DNA of 8,231 nt, taken from an uncultured Clostridia bacterium. Lineage in GTDB: Bacteria; Bacillota; Clostridia; UBA1381. This document shows positions 1 through 4,898 of this stretch, in pieces (position 1 is the stretch's first letter; each line of letters opens with the position of its first letter). The notes below the pieces were generated by a model, which was not told where the DNA came from, made no database searches, and was given only the letters and a program-made list of their open reading frames with translations. Made by a program: the position numbers and the translations under genes. The stretch is taken from NCBI GenBank assembly GCA_944391265.1, contig CALXSX010000127.1, positions 1 to 8,231 of the forward strand, in the 5' to 3' direction.

Positions 1-1
1 C

Positions 2-121
2 ATTCACTATAATTGTATCGGCGCCATTGAGATACCCGACCTTGACAAATTACCGGCAAACAATGTATCGGTACATACAAGGCAGGGCGTAGATGTTCAT
101 TACGCCGCCTGTGCAAGTTGA
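2..121 (+). CDS. C-terminal end of an unrecognised protein (5' partial)
   Basis: The frame beginning at base 2 is open from the left edge to a TGA at 119-121 and gives 39 residues, starting IHYNCIGAIEIPDLDKLP and ending VHYAACAS. The mixed hydrophobic and polar composition looks like real protein, and the other plus frame tested closes within 12 bases. I do not recognise the family and assign no function. It contains two cysteines (residues 5 and 37 of the fragment), one near the C-terminus, but no known motif. It converges on the minus-strand tRNA-Pro, and the tRNA terminator begins 16 bases after its stop. No plus-strand U-tailed hairpin follows it directly. The start codon and most of the gene lie outside the window. 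Confidence 0.5.
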   Translation: MHYNCIGAIEIPDLDKLPANNVSVHTRQGVDVHYAACAS

Positions 122-137
122 AAAACAAACAAAAAAA

Positions 138-181
138 CCGAGTGTCATACAGAACCTTTTAAGTCCTGTAAGAACACTCGG
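138..181 (-). terminator. Intrinsic terminator of the tRNA-Pro gene
   Basis: An 8-bp perfect stem (CCGAGTGT at 138-145 with ACACTCGG at 174-181) is followed by an inner 5-bp stem (TACAG at 148-152 with CTGTA at 166-170). Read on the minus strand, the hairpin runs straight into seven Ts (131-137 on the plus strand are all A) and then a T-rich tail. It starts only 2 bases after the tRNA CCA end, so it should end tRNA-Pro transcription. On the plus strand no T tract follows, so it is one-directional. Confidence 0.9.
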
Positions 182-183
182 TA

Positions 184-260
184 TGGTCGGGATGACAGGA
201 TTTGAACCTGCGGCCCCTACGTCCCGAACGTAGTACTCTACCAAACTGAGCCACATCCCG
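184..260 (-). tRNA. tRNA-Pro (anticodon CGG), CCA encoded
   Basis: The minus strand from 260 to 184 folds as a complete 77-nt cloverleaf. The acceptor stem is CGGGATG/CATCCCG with discriminator A and an encoded CCA (184-186). The D stem is GCTC/GAGT with a G-T wobble, and the anticodon stem is CTACG/CGTAG. The 7-nt loop TTCGGGA gives anticodon CGG, read as proline (codon CCG). The T stem is GCAGG/CCTGT around loop TTCAAAT. The gene has its own promoter and terminator, so it is probably a single-tRNA transcript lying downstream of, and in the same direction as, the pseudouridine synthase gene. Confidence 0.97.
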
Positions 261-279
261 TTTTTCAAATCACTAGGAT

Positions 280-308
280 ATAATACCATAATTTGCAGCA
301 AAAGTCAA
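280..308 (-). promoter_or_regulatory. Sigma-A promoter of tRNA-Pro
   Basis: On the minus strand, TTGACT (plus 303-308) and TATTAT (plus 280-285) are separated by exactly 17 bases. The -10 ends 19 bases before the mature tRNA 5' end at 260, which fits a short 5' leader removed by RNase P. The match to the sigma-A consensus is 5/6 and 5/6. Confidence 0.8.
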
Positions 309-332
309 GCTTTTTTTTTAGTTTTTTTAAAA

Positions 333-366
333 TTATAAAATATAGGTTTATTTCTATAAATTATAA
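333..366. repeat. AT-only inverted repeat between pseudouridine synthase and tRNA-Pro
   Basis: Two 13-base arms (333-345 and 354-366) are inverted copies with two mismatches, around an 8-base loop. Only one G-C pair is present, so the hairpin is weak. On the minus strand it is followed by only four Ts and then a run of As, so it is not a convincing intrinsic terminator, although it is the only structure between the stop of the upstream gene and the tRNA promoter. The plus strand here also carries runs of 9 and 7 Ts (311-319 and 322-328). Confidence 0.4.
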
Positions 367-407
367 CACACATATATATTGCCATTTCTATTAAAAATGT
401 ATCTGAT

Positions 408-1286
408 TTATATGCTGATTTCCAAGCCGTTAAGATAGTCAATGACGCTGCCGCTTGTCTTGAAATCAAAAATCAGCTTATAGCTTTTCAGGAAATAACC
501 GCCTTGTTTTTTGCTGCCACTATACTTGATATCTCCGCTTAATGGATGTGAAATGTTAGCCATCTGTGCGCGTATCTGATGTGTTCTGCCTGTGTGCAGC
601 TCTATTTCCACCTCGGAGTTATTGCCGTTTTCTTTTATAACCTTGTATGATGTTATGATTTTTTTGCCTTTCTCTCCGAGCAAAACTTTTTTATCAGATC
701 TCGTGAGATATGATGTCAAAGTATCTTGCTTCTTGTCAAATATGCCGTCGCATACACAAAGGTAAAATTTTTTAATTTCCCTGTTTTTTATTTTTTCATT
801 TACAGCCCTGAGAGCAGCTGCATTTTTCGCCGCTATAATAAGTCCTGATGTATTTCTGTCTAACCTGTTGCAAAGGGCGGGTGTGAAAGAGTTTTCTTTT
901 TGCGGCTCATACTCTCCTTTCTGTTCAAGGTAATAAAGGATTCTTGATATAAGGGTGTCTTTGCTTCCCCTATCGTCTGCGTGCACCGGTATTCCTGCCG
1001 GCTTATTAACAATTATTATATTTTCATCCTCATAAACTATATCGGGCTTTTCCGCAGGCGGAGCACTTCTTTTCTTCTTGTAAAACTCATCAGGAAAATA
1101 GAGGGTAAGCTCGTCGCCCTCAGATAAAATGTACTTTTCGTTATGACAGTGCTTTGAATTTATTCTCACGTCATTTTTTCTTATTCCCTTATAAAGGCGT
1201 GAGACAGGTATATCCGGCATCAGCTTTAAGAGAAACTTATCGAGCCTTTGACCGGCGTCATTTTTATTTACGAGAAGTATTTTCAT
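408..1286 (-). CDS. RluA-family pseudouridine synthase with S4 domain
   Basis: This 292-residue protein is predicted to isomerise specific uridines to pseudouridine in structured RNA, most likely ribosomal RNA, in the cytoplasm. Residues about 12-64 form an S4 RNA-binding domain (RLDKFL, then VSRLYKGIRKNDVRIN). The catalytic domain follows, with IVYEDENIIIVNKPAGIPVH at about 83-102. The active-site motif is NRLDRNTSG, placing the catalytic aspartate at residue 143. HTGRTHQIRAQMA lies at 231-243. The asparagines flanking the motif (commonly HRLDRDTSG) suggest a subgroup rather than a defect, because the Asp and Arg are intact. The ATG at 1284-1286 follows GGAG (plus 1295-1298) at 8 bases. Length is normal for an S4-containing RluA member. 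Which site it modifies cannot be read from sequence; RluC- and RluD-like paralogues look alike, so no symbol is given. No clear terminator lies downstream. Confidence 0.93.
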   Translation of the reverse strand: MKILLVNKNDAGQRLDKFLLKLMPDIPVSRLYKGIRKNDVRINSKHCHNEKYILSEGDELTLYFPDEFYKKKRSAPPAEKPDIVYEDENIIIVNKPAGIPVHADDRGSKDTLISRILYYLEQKGEYEPQKENSFTPALCNRLDRNTSGLIIAAKNAAALRAVNEKIKNREIKKFYLCVCDGIFDKKQDTLTSYLTRSDKKVLLGEKGKKIITSYKVIKENGNNSEVEIELHTGRTHQIRAQMANISHPLSGDIKYSGSKKQGGYFLKSYKLIFDFKTSGSVIDYLNGLEISI

Positions 1287-1338
1287 GGCGTACGCTCCAA
1301 AAATTTAAAAATTGTTCATAAAATAATTGATATTACAT

Positions 1339-1367
1339 ATTGTAACATAATTTAAAATATGATACAA
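1339..1367 (-). promoter_or_regulatory. Candidate promoter of the pseudouridine synthase gene
   Basis: On the minus strand, TTGTAT (plus 1362-1367) and TACAAT (plus 1339-1344) are 17 bases apart. The -10 differs from TATAAT at one position and the -35 is weaker. Transcription from here would leave a leader of about 45 bases before the ATG at 1286. It is the mirror image of the plus-strand promoter candidate and overlaps it almost completely. Confidence 0.5.
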
Positions 1368-1368
1368 T
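1340..1368 (+). promoter_or_regulatory. Candidate promoter of the DUF624-mnmG-exonuclease cluster
   Basis: TTGTAA (1340-1345) and TACAAT (1363-1368) lie 17 bases apart on the plus strand, matching consensus at 4/6 and 5/6. The predicted start near 1375 leaves a leader of about 60 bases before the ATG at 1434. A second -35-like TTGATA at 1327-1332 has no -10 at proper spacing. Confidence 0.5.
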
Positions 1369-1433
1369 ATGTTTTGATAAAAATATTGAAATTAAAACTT
1401 ATGAAGACATTGAAAGTGAGGAATTATTGCTTT

Positions 1434-2291
1434 ATGGGACTTTTTTCGTTCAATTATGCAAAGCCCGGACCGGGTGTAGATAAGGATGCGCCAAAGAAAA
1501 AAGGTATATTTTTGTATTTCGAGCTGTTCGTAAGAAAGTTTTTTAAGATGATACAGGTGAATATGCTTTACTTTTTGGTAAGTATACCGTATATCATACT
1601 TATGTTTTTATTTGTCACGGGAATTTTCGGCAGATATTTTGGCGAGCAGCTGACGAATATAGCGAAGGAAGCAGGGATTGATGATCAGTCTGTGGGGACT
1701 ATGCTTTTGATTTTTAACGCGTTTGTAACAATGCTTATATTTTCTCTTTGGGGATCAGGACCTGCATCTGCCGCTTATGCATATGTTACAAGGTGCTTCA
1801 CAAGGGAAGAACATGCGTGGATACTTTCCGATTTCTTTAAAAATTTTAAAGAAAATTTTAAACACTCGATGATTATTTTAGTATTGGACTTCGTAATACT
1901 TTTCCTGATGTTTAATGCTATTGTTCAGTATTGGAACCTGTATCTTTCAAGCAATCAGTTTATTTGGGCTATTCTGATGTATTTGTGTATATTGGCAGCC
2001 ATTGTATATACATTTATGCATTTTTATTTTTATCAAATCATGGTAACGTTTGAATGTAAGTTTAAGGATCTCATCAAAAATGCCCTGATGCTCGCTCTAG
2101 GAAAAGCGCCTATGAACCTGTTCCTCACAGTAATATGCTTTGTATTGCTTATGATTTTGTTTAATTTTTTGCACCCTGTATTTGCAGTATTTCTGTGCTT
2201 TATACTTTTCTACAGCATTGTGCGCTATCCTATTGAGTTTTATTCGGCGCGTACAATACAGCGTATAGCTGTTGAACTAAAGGAGGATTAA
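1434..2291 (+). CDS. DUF624 / YesL-like integral membrane protein
   Basis: This 285-residue polytopic membrane protein begins MGLFSFNYAKPGPGVDKD, an N-terminus I associate with clostridial DUF624 (YesL-like) proteins. A basic, aromatic amphipathic stretch follows (about residues 21-43). About six hydrophobic segments lie near residues 44-66, 89-112, 146-166, 176-200, 227-245 and 247-264. The loop WGSGPASAAYAYVTRCF (106-122) contains the GPA-AA pattern of the family. The frame is open upstream to an ATG at 1359, but those 25 extra residues are rich in Lys, Leu and Ile and overlap the promoter region. The ATG at 1434 matches the family start and has GAGG at 1418-1421, a slightly long 12-base spacing. 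The family function is unknown; YesL sits with carbohydrate-use genes in Bacillus, but no sugar genes are present here. The gene heads a likely operon with mnmG. Confidence 0.85.
   Translation: MGLFSFNYAKPGPGVDKDAPKKKGIFLYFELFVRKFFKMIQVNMLYFLVSIPYIILMFLFVTGIFGRYFGEQLTNIAKEAGIDDQSVGTMLLIFNAFVTMLIFSLWGSGPASAAYAYVTRCFTREEHAWILSDFFKNFKENFKHSMIILVLDFVILFLMFNAIVQYWNLYLSSNQFIWAILMYLCILAAIVYTFMHFYFYQIMVTFECKFKDLIKNALMLALGKAPMNLFLTVICFVLLMILFNFLHPVFAVFLCFILFYSIVRYPIEFYSARTIQRIAVELKED
2281..2286 (+). promoter_or_regulatory. Shine-Dalgarno of mnmG inside the end of the DUF624 gene
   Basis: A full AGGAGG lies within the last codons of the DUF624 gene, whose stop is at 2289-2291, and 13 bases before the mnmG ATG at 2300. 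The spacing is longer than usual. Its position inside the upstream reading frame suggests that translation of the two genes is coupled. Confidence 0.7.
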
Positions 2292-2299
2292 GATAGCAC

Positions 2300-4159
2300 A
2301 TGGAAAGCTTTGATATAGCTGTTATAGGAGGCGGCCACGCAGGTGCGGAGGCCGCTCTTGCGTCTGCAAGGCTTGGAGTTAGGACTGTGATGTTCACAAT
2401 AAGCCTTGACGCTATAGGAAATCTCCCTTGTAATCCCAGCATAGGCGGGACGGCTAAGGGACACCTTGTATGCGAGATAGACGCACTTGGCGGAGAAATG
2501 GGAAAGGCAGCGGACGCTACTTTTATTCAGTCAAAAATGTTAAACAGAGGCAAAGGCCCTGCTGTTCATTCGCTAAGATGTCAGATTGACAGGAAAAGGT
2601 ATCATATTGAAATGAAAAAGCGCCTTGAAAATCAGGATAATCTCGAGGTAAAGCAGGCTGAAATTGTTAAAATAGTATTGACCGATGGGAAAATATCAGG
2701 CGTAGTCACGCAAACCGGCATGGAATATGCCGTAAAATCAGTAATAGTTGCCGGCGGCACATATTTAAAAGGCAAGATAATGATAGGTGATTTTGAAAAG
2801 CAGAGCGGTCCTGACGGCCTGTTCCCGTCAAATGAATTGTCTGATTGCCTTACTGATATGGGAGTTGTGCTCAGGCGGTTTAAAACAGGTACTCCGGCTC
2901 GCATAAATGCGAGGTCAATTGATTTCAGCAAAATGGAAAAAGAAGACGGAGATGACAAGATTGTTCCGTTTTCTGCTGAGACAACAGGAGAACTCAAAAA
3001 CAGAGCTTCCTGTTATCTTACATATACAAATGAGAGGACGCATGAAATCATAAGAGAGAATATCCATCTTGCGCCAATGTACAGCGGCAGGGTAAAGGGA
3101 GTAGGGGCAAGGTACTGCCCGTCTATAGAGGACAAAGTAGTGCGCTTTAAGGACAAGCCGCGCCATCAGCTTTTTATGGAGCCGATGGGACTTGATACGC
3201 AGGAAATATATGCGCAGGGGATAAGTACAGGTTTGCCCGAGGAGGTTCAGCTAAAAATGCTGCGCACCATTAAGGGTCTTGAAAACGTCCAAATTATGCG
3301 CCCTGCGTATGCGATTGAGTACGATTGCTGCGATCCTACTCAGCTTTATCCTACACTGGAATTTAAAAACATACCTTATCTGTATGGAGCCGGCCAATTT
3401 AATGGAACAAGCGGATATGAGGAAGCGGCAGCGCAGGGCCTTGTGGCGGGAATAAATGCTGCTTTGAAGCTAAAAGGCGAGGAACCGCTTATTTTGGATC
3501 GTGCTGACGGTTATATAGGGACATTGATAGATGACCTTGTTACAAAAGGGACAAATGAACCGTACAGAATGATGACATCAAGGTCCGAGTACAGACTTTT
3601 GCTCCGTCAGGATAATGCCGATGCAAGGCTTACACCAATTGGATATAGAATCGGGCTTATATCACAGGAAAGATACGATAAATTTGTTGAAAAGCAGCAG
3701 CGAATTAAAAACGAGATAGATCGTCTTACCAGGACGATAGTAACGCCGGCAGAGGCGAATCCGATACTCAGGGAATACGGTACAGCAGATATAAAAACAG
3801 GCTCGCGGCTTTCAGACTTAATAAAAAGACCTCAGCTTGATTATGAAAAGCTTGCCCCGATAGACACTGACCGTCCTGCCTTAAGTGCGGCAGTGTGTGA
3901 GGAAGCGGAAATATTTATAAAATATGAAGGATATATAAAAAGGCAGATAGCTCAGGTTGAGCAGTTCAGGAAAATGGAGGAATGGCAGATTCCTGTAGAT
4001 TTTGATTTTAATGATGTGTACGGACTTAGGATAGAGGCGCGCCAGAAGCTGTCTGCTATTAAGCCGTGTTCGCTCGGACAAGCATCAAGGATTTCAGGAG
4101 TTTCACCGGCTGATATATCCGTTTTGATTGTTTACTTTAAAGAGCGTTTCGGGAGATGA
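2300..4159 (+). CDS. mnmG: tRNA uridine-34 5-carboxymethylaminomethyl modification enzyme MnmG (GidA)
   Basis: MnmG is the FAD- and NADH-dependent partner of MnmE. Together they place aminomethyl or carboxymethylaminomethyl groups on C5 of the wobble uridine of certain tRNAs, which keeps decoding accurate. The protein is 619 residues, close to the roughly 630 of the family. The dinucleotide-binding loop VIGGGHAGAEAAL is at 8-20. CNPSIGGTAKGHLV (44-57) carries the first conserved cysteine, Cys44. Signature GARYCPSIEDKVVRF (269-283) carries the second, Cys273. Signature GQFNGTSGYEEAAAQG is at 365-380. SRSEYRLLLRQDNADARL (427-444) and the C-terminal helical domain with KYEGYI (541-546), which binds MnmE and tRNA, complete it. 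It starts 8 bases after the DUF624 stop and 4 bases separate it from the exonuclease gene. Neither mnmE nor rsmG (gidB), its frequent neighbours, is adjacent. Confidence 0.98.
   Translation: MESFDIAVIGGGHAGAEAALASARLGVRTVMFTISLDAIGNLPCNPSIGGTAKGHLVCEIDALGGEMGKAADATFIQSKMLNRGKGPAVHSLRCQIDRKRYHIEMKKRLENQDNLEVKQAEIVKIVLTDGKISGVVTQTGMEYAVKSVIVAGGTYLKGKIMIGDFEKQSGPDGLFPSNELSDCLTDMGVVLRRFKTGTPARINARSIDFSKMEKEDGDDKIVPFSAETTGELKNRASCYLTYTNERTHEIIRENIHLAPMYSGRVKGVGARYCPSIEDKVVRFKDKPRHQLFMEPMGLDTQEIYAQGISTGLPEEVQLKMLRTIKGLENVQIMRPAYAIEYDCCDPTQLYPTLEFKNIPYLYGAGQFNGTSGYEEAAAQGLVAGINAALKLKGEEPLILDRADGYIGTLIDDLVTKGTNEPYRMMTSRSEYRLLLRQDNADARLTPIGYRIGLISQERYDKFVEKQQRIKNEIDRLTRTIVTPAEANPILREYGTADIKTGSRLSDLIKRPQLDYEKLAPIDTDRPALSAAVCEEAEIFIKYEGYIKRQIAQVEQFRKMEEWQIPVDFDFNDVYGLRIEARQKLSAIKPCSLGQASRISGVSPADISVLIVYFKERFGR
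4151..4155 (+). promoter_or_regulatory. Ribosome binding site that fixes the exonuclease GTG start
   Basis: GGGAG lies at the very end of mnmG and 8 bases before GTG at 4164. The upstream in-frame ATG at 4128 lacks such a site and would overlap mnmG by 32 bases, so the GTG is the better start. Confidence 0.7.
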
Positions 4160-4163
4160 TACA

Positions 4164-4757
4164 GTGGATTACACGACAATAGATTTTGAGACGGCAACGT
4201 CCTGTTTTTCAAGTATATGCAGCATGGGAATATGTGTGGTGGAAAATAACAAGGTTACGGAAAAACGTTCTTTTCTTATCAAACCTGAACCGTTTGAGTT
4301 TTATGATTTCAATATTGCAATTCATGGAATTACTCCGCAAATGGTTGAAGACTGCGGTACATTTGATACATATTGGACAGATATAAAGCCATATCTTGAA
4401 AATAAAATTGTAATTGCCCACAATGCTCAGTTTGATGTTGGCGCACTTAGAGCTACACTTGACATGTTCGGGATAGAATATCCTGAATTTAATTATTTGT
4501 GCACAGTTAAGCTTTCTCAGAAGGCATACCCTGAGTTAAAAAGCTATAAGCTCAATTATTTGAGCAAAGTTTTGGGTATAAATCTCCGTCACCATATTGC
4601 ACTTGACGACGCCTGTGCTTGTTCCGAGATATTTCTCAGAATATTAAAAGATTACAAATTAGAGACAGTTGAAGACGTGGTTGAAAAATTCGATATCGGC
4701 ATTGGTAAGCTCTGTTCGGGCTATTACGAGCCTTGTAGAAAAAACAGAAAAAATTGA
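4164..4757 (+). CDS. DEDDh-family 3'-5' exonuclease (DNA polymerase III epsilon-like)
   Basis: This 197-residue protein is predicted to remove nucleotides from DNA or RNA 3' ends with two metal ions. All three exonuclease motifs are intact. ExoI is TIDFET with Asp7 and Glu9. ExoII is IVIAHNAQFDVGALRA with Asp91. ExoIII is HHIALDDACACSEIF, with His144 and Asp149 in the H-x4-D spacing of the DEDDh class. NIAIHGITPQMV (50-61) is also typical of epsilon-like domains. The protein is essentially the nuclease domain plus a short tail (about 160-197) ending in basic residues (CRKNRKN). There is no polymerase, helicase or recognisable GIY-YIG or BRCT domain. It could proofread or act in repair or RNA turnover; sequence alone cannot decide. 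The start is GTG at 4164, 4 bases after the mnmG stop, making it the last gene of the DUF624-mnmG cluster. No good intrinsic terminator follows. Confidence 0.9.
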   Translation: MDYTTIDFETATSCFSSICSMGICVVENNKVTEKRSFLIKPEPFEFYDFNIAIHGITPQMVEDCGTFDTYWTDIKPYLENKIVIAHNAQFDVGALRATLDMFGIEYPEFNYLCTVKLSQKAYPELKSYKLNYLSKVLGINLRHHIALDDACACSEIFLRILKDYKLETVEDVVEKFDIGIGKLCSGYYEPCRKNRKN

Positions 4758-4761
4758 TTGT

Positions 4762-4781
4762 TTACAAATACATTACAAATA
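4762..4781. repeat. 9-bp direct repeat with 11-bp period upstream of the nrdD promoter
   Basis: TTACAAATA occurs at 4762-4770 and again at 4773-4781, so the copies are offset by 11 bp, about one helical turn. They lie just upstream of the -35 at 4792. They could be an AT-rich upstream promoter element or a binding site on one face of the helix; no known regulator matches by eye. Confidence 0.45.
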
Positions 4782-4791
4782 AGCAAACAGC

Positions 4792-4820
4792 TTGACAATA
4801 CTATATATTGGTATTATAAT
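4792..4820 (+). promoter_or_regulatory. Perfect-consensus sigma-A promoter of nrdD
   Basis: TTGACA (4792-4797) and TATAAT (4815-4820) are separated by exactly 17 bases, a full match to the sigma-A consensus. The predicted start is near 4827, giving a leader of about 70 bases before nrdD. Such a strong core promoter needs repression, and two NrdR-type boxes overlie it. Confidence 0.9.
4798..4813. promoter_or_regulatory. NrdR box 1 (between -35 and -10 of nrdD)
   Basis: ATACTATATATTGGTA contains the core CTATATATTG, an exact match to the CWATATATWG core of the NrdR consensus (ACACWATATATWGTGT); the flanks match less well (about 12/16 overall). It fills most of the promoter spacer, so a bound NrdR would block RNA polymerase. 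NrdR is the ATP-cone repressor of ribonucleotide reductase genes; its own gene is not in this window. Confidence 0.75.
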
Positions 4821-4839
4821 TATATATGTACTTTAGTCA

Positions 4840-4855
4840 ACACAATATATAGTAT
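4840..4855. promoter_or_regulatory. NrdR box 2 (downstream of the nrdD start site)
   Basis: ACACAATATATAGTAT matches the NrdR consensus at 15 of 16 positions, with an exact core CAATATATAG. It lies about 12-28 bases after the predicted transcription start. It is 42 bp from box 1, close to four full helical turns, so both boxes present the same DNA face, as expected for cooperative NrdR binding to paired sites. Confidence 0.85.
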
Positions 4856-4885
4856 AATAAAAATTAGAAACGGAGCATAATAATC

Positions 4886-4890
4886 GGAGA
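4886..4890 (+). promoter_or_regulatory. Ribosome binding site that decides the nrdD start
   Basis: GGAGA lies 8 bases before the ATG at 4899. The alternative ATG at 4890 overlaps this site and has only GGAG at 4872-4875, 14 bases upstream. The later ATG is therefore preferred; the difference is only three residues. Confidence 0.65.
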
Positions 4891-4898
4891 TGAATACA

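Larger units (their letters stand above)
1335..1372. repeat. Perfect 10-bp inverted repeat spanning both divergent promoters
   Basis: ACATATTGTA at 1335-1344 and TACAATATGT at 1363-1372 are exact reverse complements separated by 18 bases. They lie in the 147-bp gap between the divergent pseudouridine synthase and DUF624 genes. Each arm holds a possible -35 on one strand and a possible -10 on the other. It could be an operator, a symmetric bidirectional promoter, or both. Confidence 0.75.

Noticed and set aside
50..301. Open frame of 83 codons on the minus strand
   Set aside because: It runs through the tRNA-Pro gene and its terminator and has no ribosome binding site or protein-like pattern, so it is incidental.
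311..328. T runs of 9 and 7 on the plus strand as a terminator
   Set aside because: No stable hairpin precedes them within reach on the plus strand; they lie just outside the tRNA promoter and look like AT-rich filler.
1359..1433. 25-residue N-terminal extension of the DUF624 protein from ATG 1359
   Set aside because: It would begin inside the promoter and inverted repeat, lacks a ribosome site, and precedes the family's own MGLF start at 1434.
2230..4421. Several antisense or shifted open frames across mnmG and the exonuclease gene
   Set aside because: They are shadows of strongly conserved proteins, with no ribosome sites and no recognisable domains.
4758..4790. Possible terminator after the exonuclease gene
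   Set aside because: Only a five-base TGTTT/AAACA pairing is present, with no T tract, so transcription may run on into the nrdD promoter region.
4853..4858. Second TATAAT after NrdR box 2
   Set aside because: No -35-like sequence lies 16-18 bases upstream, and the perfect promoter at 4792-4820 explains expression.
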